Origin: RGIG3009 sp045603285
Lineage (GTDB): Bacteria; Bacillota; Clostridia; Oscillospirales; Acutalibacteraceae
Assembly (NCBI GenBank): GCA_045603285.1
Contig: JAZULW010000076.1
Coordinates: 1-6,567, forward strand
DNA length: 6,567 bases
Direction: 5' to 3'
Numbering within the stretch: the first letter of the stretch is position 1; each line of letters starts with the position of its first letter. Below the pieces are notes generated by a model, which worked only from the letters and a program-made list of their open reading frames with translations, made no database searches and was not told where the DNA came from. The translations under genes and the position numbers were made by a program. Shown here in pieces: positions 1-6,384 of the stretch.

Positions 1-7
1 TGTTGAT

Positions 8-259
8 TTAGTTGCTGTCAGTCCCGTAGAGATTCATACGGAACAAACGGGTTTCGTCTTCAGGGTCAGAGCATTTGACGGTTGCTTCGCCGACGTTGCC
101 CCAATCCACCGCACCCGAAAGTGCCAGCAGTTGCGTTAAGCGGCTTTTAAGGTTCAGAACGTCACCTTCCGAAGTCTCCAAAATGACTTCGCCTTTGGCG
201 GCGGCGGCAAATTCCATCAGCTTGTTAAAATCAAAATTGTGAATTTGAAAACCGGACAT
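8..259 (-). CDS. Small conserved-looking protein of unknown function (83 aa)
   Basis: I do not recognise this gene with confidence. The start is the ATG at 259-257 because an AAAGGAGG ribosome binding site (274-267) lies 7 nt upstream. An ATG at 265 is only 1 nt from that site, and an in-frame ATG at 292 lies inside the -10 box. The stop is TAA at 10-8. The product is acidic and soluble, with no signal peptide or membrane segment. It opens with MSGFQIHNFDFNKLMEF, followed by a central stretch GEVILETSEGDVLNLKSRL (residues about 23-41), a small hydrophobic patch (LLALSG) and an acidic SDPEDETRLF segment near the end. From memory, the G-x-V-x-L-x-T-x-E-G-D-x-LNLKS pattern resembles small Clostridia proteins often mislabelled 'polyA polymerase'. 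That is a weak recollection and says nothing about function. The gene is divergent from hrcA and has its own promoter, so it is probably not part of the heat-shock unit. Confidence 0.8.
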   Translation of the reverse strand: MSGFQIHNFDFNKLMEFAAAAKGEVILETSEGDVLNLKSRLTQLLALSGAVDWGNVGEATVKCSDPEDETRLFRMNLYGTDSN

Positions 260-290
260 CTCCATTCCTCCTTTATATTGTCCTGGGCCC

Positions 291-319
291 ATTATAGGCT
301 ATTTTGCAGCCAAACGCAA
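291..319 (-). promoter_or_regulatory. Sigma-A-type promoter of the divergent small gene
   Basis: Read on the minus strand, a perfect TATAAT (296-291) is preceded at 17 nt by TTGCGT (319-314), which keeps the conserved TTG of the -35 box. The predicted start of transcription is near 284. This leaves a leader of about 25 nt that contains only the ribosome binding site. The spacing and the perfect -10 make this a credible housekeeping promoter. The -35 is only half consensus. Confidence 0.65.
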
Positions 320-375
320 TAGGGAAAACTACCAAAGTTCTTTCCACGATTTAACAATTCTTTCACATTTCGCTA

Positions 376-404
376 TTGACACGCGCCACAGCAAATGGTA
401 AAGT
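376..404 (+). promoter_or_regulatory. Sigma-A promoter of the hrcA-grpE-dnaK-dnaJ operon
   Basis: A perfect -35 TTGACA (376-381) is followed 17 nt later by TAAAGT (399-404). TGG directly in front (396-398) forms an extended -10. The predicted start is near 411, so the CIRCE operator begins within a few bases of +1. This is the expected arrangement for HrcA repression. A TATAGA at 404-409 looks like a better -10 by itself, but it would be 22 nt from the -35. Mapping the 5' end would decide between them. Confidence 0.8.
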
Positions 405-413
405 ATAGAAAGA

Positions 414-440
414 TTAGCACTCCGAAGAGATGAGTGCTAA
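414..440. promoter_or_regulatory. CIRCE operator (HrcA binding site)
   Basis: This is a perfect inverted repeat, TTAGCACTC (414-422), 9-nt spacer (423-431), GAGTGCTAA (432-440). It matches the CIRCE consensus at every arm position. It lies between the predicted transcription start and the hrcA ribosome binding site. It can therefore act as a DNA operator for HrcA and will also sit in the 5' untranslated RNA. In Firmicutes, HrcA bound here represses the dnaK operon, and HrcA activity depends on GroE. Only this one complete copy is present in the window. Confidence 0.97.
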
Positions 441-463
441 TTCTCGAAAGAGAGGTGAAGGTG

Positions 464-1498
464 ATGGAGTTGGATAACCGCAAGCGACACATTGTGTCCG
501 CCGCGGTAGACGAATACGTTCGCACGGGGGAACCGGTGGGTTCCAAGGCCATTGCCGCGTTGCTCGACTATGCGTTTTCCTCCGCTACTATCCGTAACGA
601 TATGGCGGAGCTTTCCGCCGGGGGATACCTTACACAACCGCACACATCGGCGGGGCGCATTCCTACGTCCAAAGCCTTCCGCTTGTATGTGGATCACTTG
701 ATGCGGCGCCGTCCCTTGTCGGAAGAAGTGCGTATACGGATCGATGAACGCTTGGAAAACGCGGCGGGGGACCCCGATCGCTTGATGCAACAAGCTTCCG
801 ATTTTTTGGCGGAAATCACGGGATATGCGGTGCTTGCCGCTACGCCCGATACGCGTGGAGCCCGTGTTCGTCGGGTGGATATGTTGCCCACCGCTTCGCG
901 CACGGCCGCGGTGTTGCTTATGACCGATGCAGGCCGTCTGCACACCCGCGTATGTCGGCTTGATGGGGGTATTGATGCGGTCGTGCTTACGGAAATAGCC
1001 GACCATCTGAACCGTCAGTTTGGCGGCAAAGCGCTTGCGGATATTTCGCCCGCTTTGGTGCAGGGTTCTTTGCTTAAATTGTTGGGCGGTCATGGGCTCT
1101 GTTACGCACCTCTTCTCACCGCTTTTGCGGAACTGGTGCAAGAATCGGTCGAATCCGACATCCGCCTTTCAGGGCAATTTAACTTGTTGCAACACCCCGA
1201 CTATCAACCCGAACGTGCGCGTTCGTTGCTCGGCTTTTTATCCCATCGCGAGCAACTGGCTACCATGCTCACTGCCCATACGGGAGGGTTGCGTGTGCTG
1301 ATCGGCAACGAAAGTCCGCGTCCGGAACTGTGTGGGTCCAGCATTATCGTCACGCGGTATTCCGTCGGTGCGGAACGCGAGGGTGTGCTGGGGCTTATCG
1401 GTCCGCTTCGTATGGATTATGCCCCCACGATTGCGCGGTTGGAATACGTGGCAGGAACCGTCGGTCGCTTGTTAACGACATTATTCAACGAGAAGTAA
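464..1498 (+). CDS. hrcA: Heat-inducible transcription repressor HrcA
   Basis: HrcA is the cytoplasmic repressor that binds CIRCE and controls class I heat-shock genes. The protein is 344 residues, the usual size. The N-terminal winged-helix domain (about residues 1-75) opens with MELDNRKRHIVSAAVDEYV. It contains the family signature SSATIRNDMAELS (39-51), followed by GYL-QPHTSAGRIPT (54-68). The central and C-terminal GAF-like dimer region follows, and the end has the typical G-L-IGPLRMDYA segment and an LFNE tail. The start is the ATG at 464, 5 nt after GAGGTGA (452-458). An in-frame GTG at 434 falls inside the CIRCE arm and has no ribosome binding site. As first gene of the operon it represses itself. 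The stop codon is embedded in the grpE ribosome binding site, which suggests coupled translation. Confidence 0.97.
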   Translation: MELDNRKRHIVSAAVDEYVRTGEPVGSKAIAALLDYAFSSATIRNDMAELSAGGYLTQPHTSAGRIPTSKAFRLYVDHLMRRRPLSEEVRIRIDERLENAAGDPDRLMQQASDFLAEITGYAVLAATPDTRGARVRRVDMLPTASRTAAVLLMTDAGRLHTRVCRLDGGIDAVVLTEIADHLNRQFGGKALADISPALVQGSLLKLLGGHGLCYAPLLTAFAELVQESVESDIRLSGQFNLLQHPDYQPERARSLLGFLSHREQLATMLTAHTGGLRVLIGNESPRPELCGSSIIVTRYSVGAEREGVLGLIGPLRMDYAPTIARLEYVAGTVGRLLTTLFNEK

Positions 1499-1510
1499 GG
1501 AGGTCTTCGT

Positions 1511-2038
1511 ATGGAAAACGAGATCAAAACCCCTATGGATACAACGCAGTCCGAAGAAACGCTTGAAATGACCGAGGAGAATACCGCGGCCGAAACCGCC
1601 AATACTGAACTTGAACAACTCAAAGCACAGTTGGCGCAGGAGCAGGACCAATATCAACGTGTAGTGGCGGAATATGCCAACTATAAGCGCCGCACCGACC
1701 AAGAGAAAGAACAACTCGGCTCTTTCGTAAAAGGCGAAGTCTTAAAAACCCTATTGCCGAGTATTGATAATTTGGAACGCGCCATTACCGCGCCCGACGG
1801 TGAGGATTACCGCAAAGGTGTGGATATGGTTATCGCGCAGTTGGAGGAATCGCTCAAAGCCATGGGGCTGGAAGAAATTCCTGCTCTCGGCGAAACGTTT
1901 GACCCCGAAGTGCACCACGCGGTTATGCGTGAAGATGCCGACGGAGTGGAACCCGAAACCGTCACCGAAGTGTTCCAAAAAGGCTATCGTTTGGGGAAAC
2001 GTGTGTTACGGCCCGCGATGGTCAAAGTAGCAAACTGA
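1511..2038 (+). CDS. grpE: GrpE, nucleotide exchange factor of DnaK
   Basis: GrpE is a dimer that opens the DnaK nucleotide-binding domain to release ADP, and in some species it also acts as a thermosensor. The protein has 175 residues, slightly short but normal for Firmicutes. Residues 1-28 are acidic and probably disordered. A long helix/coiled coil follows (about 30-75, including EYANYKRR), then LLPSIDNLERA in the helical bundle. The C-terminal beta domain carries FDPEVHHAVM (130-139) and the hallmark VFQKGYRLGKRVLRPAMVKV (154-173), which contacts DnaK. Its AAGGAGGT ribosome binding site (1497-1504) overlaps the hrcA stop and is 6 nt from this ATG, which selects the first methionine over internal ones. 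Nothing is missing from the family core. Confidence 0.97.
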   Translation: MENEIKTPMDTTQSEETLEMTEENTAAETANTELEQLKAQLAQEQDQYQRVVAEYANYKRRTDQEKEQLGSFVKGEVLKTLLPSIDNLERAITAPDGEDYRKGVDMVIAQLEESLKAMGLEEIPALGETFDPEVHHAVMREDADGVEPETVTEVFQKGYRLGKRVLRPAMVKVAN

Positions 2039-2075
2039 TCAAAAATACAGTAACGATATATGGAGGCAAACAATT

Positions 2076-3884
2076 ATGGCAAAAATCATTGGTATCGACC
2101 TGGGTACGACCAACTCTTGCGTTTCGGTTATTGAAGGCGGCGAAGCCGTCGTCATCCCCAATGCCGAAGGCGCACGCACCACGCCCTCAGTGGTAGCGTT
2201 TAAAAAAGACGGTGAGCGTATCGTCGGTCGCGTAGCGAAACAACAAGCGGTCTCCAATCCTGACCGCACCATTTCGTCTATTAAACGCGATATGGGTACC
2301 GCCAAAAAGGTAACCATCGACGATAAAGGCTATACGCCCCAAGAAATCTCGGCAATGATCCTGTCCAAACTCAAACAGGATGCAGAAGCCTATTTAGGTG
2401 ACAAAGTGACCGAAGCGGTCATCACCGTTCCCGCGTATTTTACCGACGCGCAACGTCAAGCTACCAAAGATGCCGGTAAAATTGCCGGTTTGGAAGTGAA
2501 GCGTATCATCAACGAACCCACCGCTGCGGCGCTTGCTTACGGTATTGACAAAGAAACCGACCAAAAGATTATGGTGTACGATCTTGGCGGCGGCACGTTT
2601 GACGTATCCATCATTGAGATGGGCGACGGTGTGCAAGAAGTGTTGGCCACAGCGGGCAACAACCGCTTGGGTGGTGACGATTTCGACCAAAAAATTGTCA
2701 ACTGGCTTATTGCCGGTTTCAAAAACGAAACGGGTGTCGACCTTTCTGCCGACAAAATGGCGGTTCAACGCTTGCGTGAAGCAGCGGAAAAAACCAAAAT
2801 CGAACTTTCCGGCGGTATGTCCAGCAACATCAACCTTCCTTTCATCACGGCGGATGCAACGGGCCCCAAACATTTGGATATGACCTTGTCCCGTGCGGAA
2901 TTCAACCGCCTCACCGCCGATTTGGTGGAGGCCACCATGGTTCCCGTCAAACAGGCATTGTCCGATAGCGGTCTGTCCGCTTCTCAGATCGACAAAGTGT
3001 TGCTCGTGGGCGGTTCTACCCGTATTCCTGCGGTACAGGAAGCGGTGCAAAAATTCCTCGGCAAAGAACCGTTTAAAGGGATCAACCCTGACGAATGTGT
3101 GGCCATGGGCGCCGCGCTGCAAGCGGGTGTTCTCGGCGGTGAAGTGAAAGGCTTGTTGCTCCTCGACGTGACGCCTCTTTCCTTGGGTGTGGAAACGATG
3201 GGCGGTATTATGACCCGCGTGATCGAGCGCAATACCACCATTCCCACCAAAAAATCGCAAATTTTCTCCACCGCACAAGATAACCAACCTTCCGTGGAAG
3301 TACACGTATTGCAAGGCGAACGCGAATTCGCGCGCGATAACAAAACGCTTGGTATGTTCCACTTGGATGGCATTGCCCCTGCGCGCCGCGGTGTGCCGCA
3401 AATTGAAGTGACGTTTGATATCGATGCGAATGGCATTGTGAACGTCAGTGCGAAAGACCTCGGCACCGGCAAAGAACAACACATCACCATCACCTCTAAC
3501 ACCAATATGTCCAAAGAAGACGTAGAAAAAGCGGTGCAAGAGGCAGAACAATACGCCGAGGAGGATAAGAAGAAGAGAGAAGCGGTGGAAATCCGCAACG
3601 GCGCTGACCAAATGGTATACCAATGTGAAAAAACCATCGAGGAACTTGGTGACAAGTTGGAAGAAGCGGACAAAACCGAACTTCAAACCAAGATTGAGGC
3701 GCTCAAAGAAACGCTCAAAGGCGAGGATATCGAAGCCATCAAGACTGCACAGGAAGACCTCACCAAGAAATTCTACGAAGTTTCCGAAAAGATCTACAAA
3801 GCCAGTGCGCCCGAACAAGGTGCTGCAGACGGCGCTACGCCGCCTCCCACCGATGATGGTTACTACAACGGCGAAGTTCATTGA
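2076..3884 (+). CDS. dnaK: Chaperone DnaK (Hsp70)
   Basis: DnaK is the cytosolic ATP-dependent Hsp70 that binds exposed hydrophobic segments of unfolded proteins. The protein has 602 residues, near the usual 610 of Firmicutes. The ATPase domain (1 to about 358) has IGIDLGTTNS at residues 5-14, the phosphate-2 loop DLGGGTFD (169-176) and LVGGSTRIPAV (310-320). It lacks the roughly 24-residue insertion of proteobacterial DnaKs after SIKRDMG. The linker is GLLLLD (359-364) instead of the common DVLLLD. The substrate-binding beta domain starts at DVTPLSLG, and the helical lid spans about 476-575. The tail is Pro/Ala-rich and ends in DDGYYNGEVH instead of the usual D-V-D-A-E/D-F/Y-type ending. The ribosome binding site TGGAGG (2061-2066) is 9 nt from the ATG. 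The gap to grpE is 37 nt and has no promoter or CIRCE that I can see. Confidence 0.98.
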   Translation: MAKIIGIDLGTTNSCVSVIEGGEAVVIPNAEGARTTPSVVAFKKDGERIVGRVAKQQAVSNPDRTISSIKRDMGTAKKVTIDDKGYTPQEISAMILSKLKQDAEAYLGDKVTEAVITVPAYFTDAQRQATKDAGKIAGLEVKRIINEPTAAALAYGIDKETDQKIMVYDLGGGTFDVSIIEMGDGVQEVLATAGNNRLGGDDFDQKIVNWLIAGFKNETGVDLSADKMAVQRLREAAEKTKIELSGGMSSNINLPFITADATGPKHLDMTLSRAEFNRLTADLVEATMVPVKQALSDSGLSASQIDKVLLVGGSTRIPAVQEAVQKFLGKEPFKGINPDECVAMGAALQAGVLGGEVKGLLLLDVTPLSLGVETMGGIMTRVIERNTTIPTKKSQIFSTAQDNQPSVEVHVLQGEREFARDNKTLGMFHLDGIAPARRGVPQIEVTFDIDANGIVNVSAKDLGTGKEQHITITSNTNMSKEDVEKAVQEAEQYAEEDKKKREAVEIRNGADQMVYQCEKTIEELGDKLEEADKTELQTKIEALKETLKGEDIEAIKTAQEDLTKKFYEVSEKIYKASAPEQGAADGATPPPTDDGYYNGEVH

Positions 3885-3893
3885 TCAACACGA

Positions 3894-3935
3894 CGATAGC
3901 CCCCTTCCTGCGAGGGGGCTATCGGTCGCATTTTT
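3894..3935 (+). terminator. Intercistronic hairpin between dnaK and dnaJ, possible leaky terminator
   Basis: A perfect 12-bp stem pairs 3894-3905 (CGATAGCCCCCT) with 3913-3924 (AGGGGGCTATCG) around a 7-nt loop. It begins 10 nt after the dnaK stop. A T5 run follows at 3931-3935 but is 6 nt from the base of the stem instead of immediately adjacent. An intrinsic terminator would therefore be weak or partial. The hairpin could also protect the 3' end of a processed hrcA-grpE-dnaK message. There is no recognisable promoter between it and dnaJ, so some read-through or processing is needed to express dnaJ. Confidence 0.6.
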
Positions 3936-3956
3936 ACTCCCATAGGAGATTCCGGT

Positions 3957-5102
3957 ATGGAAGAACAAAAACGAGATTACTACGAGGTGCTCGGCATCAA
4001 AAAAGGCGCCTCGGAAGACGAAATAAAAAAAGCGTATCGCCGTATGGCGAAGGAATATCACCCCGACTTGCACCCCGGTGACAAAGAAGCGGAAACCCGT
4101 TTTAAAGAAGTGGGCGAAGCGTACGAAGTGTTGTCCGATTCGCAAAAGAAAGCGCGTTATGACCAATATGGTCACGCGGGGGTAGACCCCAATTTCGGCG
4201 CCGGTGGCAGCGGCTTTGGCGGTGCCGGCAGTTGGGGCGGTGTGGACATCGATTTGGGCGATATTTTTTCGTCCTTCTTCGGTGGGGGCGGCCGTCGCGC
4301 CAACCCCAATGCACCGCGACAAGGCAGTGACGTGACCACCGATGTCGTGATCTCTTTTGAGGAAGCGGCCAAAGGTTGTCAAAAACAAGTGGATGTACGG
4401 GTGGTAAAACCGTGCAGCGATTGCGGTGGCAGCGGTGCCGCTAAAGGAACCTCGGCCTCTACCTGTCCGCAATGCCACGGCACAGGTCAGGAAACCCGTC
4501 AACAACGCACCCCGTTTGGTGTGATGCAAACGCAAACGGTGTGTTCCCGCTGCAACGGCAAGGGTAAAATTATTGAAACGCCGTGCCGCACCTGTAACGG
4601 GGTGGGGCAAGTGCGCGTTGCCGAAAAAGTGGGGATCAACATACCCGCCGGTATTGATGACGGGCAAATTCTCACCGTGCGCGGAAAAGGAAATGCCGGT
4701 ATAAACGGCGGCCCCGCGGGCGATTTGGAAGTGCAAGTATCGGTGCGCCCGCACCCGATTTTTGAGCGCCGCGGGTATGATTTGCTGTGCGATTTACCGC
4801 TTACTTTTGCACAACTGGCGTTGGGTGCGGAGATTCAAATTCCCACTTTGGACGGGAAACACGACTATACCGTCAAAGAGGGAACACAACCCGAGGATAT
4901 CGTTCGCTTGAAAGGGAAAGGGATTCCGTATGTAAACGGGCGCGGTAGGGGCGACCTTATTGCGCGTATTACGGTGGAAGTACCTCAAAACTTAAATGCC
5001 AAACAAAAAGACTTGTTGCGCCAACTTGAAGAATCACTCGGCACCAAAAACTATCAAAAGCGCGAAAGCTTTTTTGACAAATTAAAGGATATGTTCAATT
5101 AA
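3957..5102 (+). CDS. dnaJ: Chaperone DnaJ (type I Hsp40, DnaK co-chaperone)
   Basis: DnaJ delivers substrates to DnaK and stimulates its ATPase through the J domain. The protein has 381 residues, normal for type I DnaJ. The J domain (about 5-70, KRDYYEVLG onwards) has the catalytic HPD at residues 35-37. A Gly/Phe-rich stretch follows (about 72-118), containing GAGGSGFGGAGS and DIFSSFFGGGG. The zinc region has all four CxxCxGxG repeats, with cysteine pairs at 153/156, 170/173, 196/199 and 210/213. The two C-terminal beta domains follow (HPIFERRGYDL, then GAEIQIPTLDG), ending in a dimerisation tail. The ribosome binding site AGGAG (3944-3948) is 8 nt before the ATG. A hairpin separates it from dnaK, so its level may be lower than that of dnaK. 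No terminator is visible after its stop. Confidence 0.98.
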   Translation: MEEQKRDYYEVLGIKKGASEDEIKKAYRRMAKEYHPDLHPGDKEAETRFKEVGEAYEVLSDSQKKARYDQYGHAGVDPNFGAGGSGFGGAGSWGGVDIDLGDIFSSFFGGGGRRANPNAPRQGSDVTTDVVISFEEAAKGCQKQVDVRVVKPCSDCGGSGAAKGTSASTCPQCHGTGQETRQQRTPFGVMQTQTVCSRCNGKGKIIETPCRTCNGVGQVRVAEKVGINIPAGIDDGQILTVRGKGNAGINGGPAGDLEVQVSVRPHPIFERRGYDLLCDLPLTFAQLALGAEIQIPTLDGKHDYTVKEGTQPEDIVRLKGKGIPYVNGRGRGDLIARITVEVPQNLNAKQKDLLRQLEESLGTKNYQKRESFFDKLKDMFN

Positions 5103-5107
5103 ATTTC

Positions 5108-5136
5108 TTGTATTTTATAAAAATGTTTGATATGCT
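5108..5136 (+). promoter_or_regulatory. Possible promoter of the AI-2E-family gene
   Basis: TTGTAT (5108-5113) and TATGCT (5131-5136) are separated by 17 nt. TGA at 5128-5130 gives an extended -10. The predicted start near 5143 leaves only about 17 nt of leader, just enough for the ribosome binding site. The two hexamers are each imperfect (3/6 and 4/6). In an AT-rich spacer such matches arise by chance, so this is tentative. If it is real, the downstream gene can be expressed independently of heat shock. Confidence 0.4.
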
Positions 5137-5159
5137 AAAGAAGAAAGGGGGCACGGCAA

Positions 5160-6326
5160 ATGAAATCCAACAAAACCTTGGCGCAATGGATCGGGATGTT
5201 TTTGGTCGGTTTTGCGCTGATTGTTGTGTATAAAATGTTTGACAGTTTGGCCGAGATCGGGAATATCATCGGTCGCCTTTTCTCCATTTTGACACCGTTT
5301 GTAATCGGTTTTGTCATTGCCTTTTTGCTTTATATGCCCGCCAAAAAACTGGAAACACTGCTGTTAAAACCCAAGGGTAAGTTTTGGAAAAAGAGCGCGC
5401 GTCCCGCTTCGGTTATCATTGTGTATATCGTAGCATTTGGCTTGCTTTCGTTGGTTATTTATTTGGCAGGCCCTGCTCTTGTCAATGCTTTGGTGGATTT
5501 TGTGGAGGATATTCCATCCTACTACAATACCCTAATGTCCTTTTTGGATGAGTATAGCAACAAAGGATTGCTGGCATATTTTGATATTCGGGAAAAATTG
5601 AACGAAGCGTATACACAGTTAAAGAACTTCCTCACGGTTGATCGTGTGTTGTCCTACGTGCAAAGTGTGGTCAGCATTACGGCCTCCATTGTGGATGTCG
5701 TGATGGCCATTGTCATCTCGCTGTATATGTTGTTCGGCCGAGAGCATCTGTTCCGTGCTGTACGTGCCGTGGGCGGAATTTTTATGAAAAGCAAAACGGT
5801 GGAATTTGTGTCGGATTATCTCCATAAAATCGCCAAAATTTTCCAAAACTACGTCTATAGCCAACTCATTGATGCGTTGGTGGTGAGTATCCTGGCTACC
5901 ATTGGGTTCCTCATTGCCCGTATGCCCAACGCACCCGCGCTCGGCATTATGCTTGGCCTTCTCAACATCATTCCGTATTTCGGTGCGATCATCGGCGGCT
6001 GCTTGTGCGTGTTGTTTGCGTTATTGTCCGGCAATTTCTACGGCGCATTGTTCATTGGTATTTACATTGTGGTTATGCAGCAGATCGATGCCAATATCAT
6101 TCAACCGCGAATTGTCGGTCAAACGGTGGGTATCAAACCCATTTATGTGTTGCTGGGCATCACCGTATGCGGCGGTTTGTTCGGTTTCTGGGGCATTTTG
6201 ATCGGTGCTCCCGTGATGGCGGTGGTGCAACTGTTGCTCACTGATTATATTGCATCGCGGCAAAAAAACAAAAAGCCCGTGCAAACGTGGAGCATTCCGG
6301 AAGAATCGAATAACAAATCCGAATAA
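5160..6326 (+). CDS. AI-2E family (UPF0118) integral membrane protein
   Basis: This is a 388-residue polytopic inner-membrane protein of the AI-2E transporter family (PF01594). Likely membrane segments lie near residues 11-28, 36-58, 82-104, 165-190, 235-252, 258-290, 293-310 and 325-360, with a long hydrophilic stretch between the third and fourth. Family signatures are NIIPYFGAIIGG (269-280) and the C-terminal block QIDANIIQPRIVG (308-320), followed by the G-FGFWGILIGAPVMAV segment. The tail is basic, then acidic. Characterised relatives include TqsA, linked to autoinducer-2 export, and members reported as Na+/H+ antiporters. The substrate cannot be read from this sequence, and quorum sensing should not be assumed. 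The ribosome binding site AAAGGGGG (5144-5151) is 8 nt from the ATG. The gene follows dnaJ by 57 nt with no terminator between, so read-through from the heat-shock operon is possible. Confidence 0.92.
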   Translation: MKSNKTLAQWIGMFLVGFALIVVYKMFDSLAEIGNIIGRLFSILTPFVIGFVIAFLLYMPAKKLETLLLKPKGKFWKKSARPASVIIVYIVAFGLLSLVIYLAGPALVNALVDFVEDIPSYYNTLMSFLDEYSNKGLLAYFDIREKLNEAYTQLKNFLTVDRVLSYVQSVVSITASIVDVVMAIVISLYMLFGREHLFRAVRAVGGIFMKSKTVEFVSDYLHKIAKIFQNYVYSQLIDALVVSILATIGFLIARMPNAPALGIMLGLLNIIPYFGAIIGGCLCVLFALLSGNFYGALFIGIYIVVMQQIDANIIQPRIVGQTVGIKPIYVLLGITVCGGLFGFWGILIGAPVMAVVQLLLTDYIASRQKNKKPVQTWSIPEESNNKSE

Positions 6327-6332
6327 ATCCTC

Positions 6333-6361
6333 TTGACAAAAGAGGAGAAGAGTGCTAAAAT
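6333..6361 (+). promoter_or_regulatory. Sigma-A promoter of the T-box leader
   Basis: A perfect TTGACA (6333-6338) and TAAAAT (6356-6361) are 17 nt apart. TGC at 6353-6355 supplies an extended -10. This is the strongest promoter in the window by eye. The predicted start is near 6368, about 17 nt before the first recognisable T-box bases. It lies just 6 nt past the stop codon of the AI-2E-family gene. The T-box unit is therefore a separate transcription unit, and any terminator for the upstream gene has to be weak or absent. Confidence 0.85.
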
Positions 6362-6384
6362 GACTTTCAAATTCATAGTAAATG

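Noticed and set aside
260..292. Longer version of the minus-strand small gene starting at 292
   Set aside because: That ATG overlaps the TATAAT box and precedes the predicted transcription start, and the ribosome binding site lies downstream of it.
434..463. Upstream in-frame GTG at 434 as a longer hrcA start
   Set aside because: The codon lies inside the right arm of CIRCE with no ribosome binding site before it. ATG at 464 has GAGGTGA at good spacing and gives the standard HrcA N-terminus.
437..1141. A 234-codon open frame on the minus strand opposite hrcA
   Set aside because: It overlaps a canonical hrcA. The composition is rich in Arg, Gly and His, as expected of a shadow frame, and no domain is recognisable.
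2039..2075. Possible separate promoter or second CIRCE between grpE and dnaK
   Set aside because: The 37-nt gap contains only a ribosome binding site and AT-rich sequence. No TTGACA-like box at proper spacing and no CIRCE arm is present.
2394..3881. A 495-codon open frame on the minus strand, opposite dnaK
   Set aside because: It is fully antisense to an unmistakable dnaK. Long antisense frames opposite dnaK are a known by-product of its codon usage. The translation is rich in Phe, His, Arg and Gly with no recognisable domain.
3885..4754. A 289-codon open frame on the minus strand opposite dnaJ
   Set aside because: It is antisense to an intact dnaJ with all motifs and runs through the intercistronic hairpin. 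No domain is recognisable.
5160..6326. Assigning autoinducer-2 quorum-sensing export to the membrane protein
   Set aside because: The family name derives from one characterised member, and others have been reported with ion-antiport roles. There is no luxS or lsr-like gene in the window to support it.
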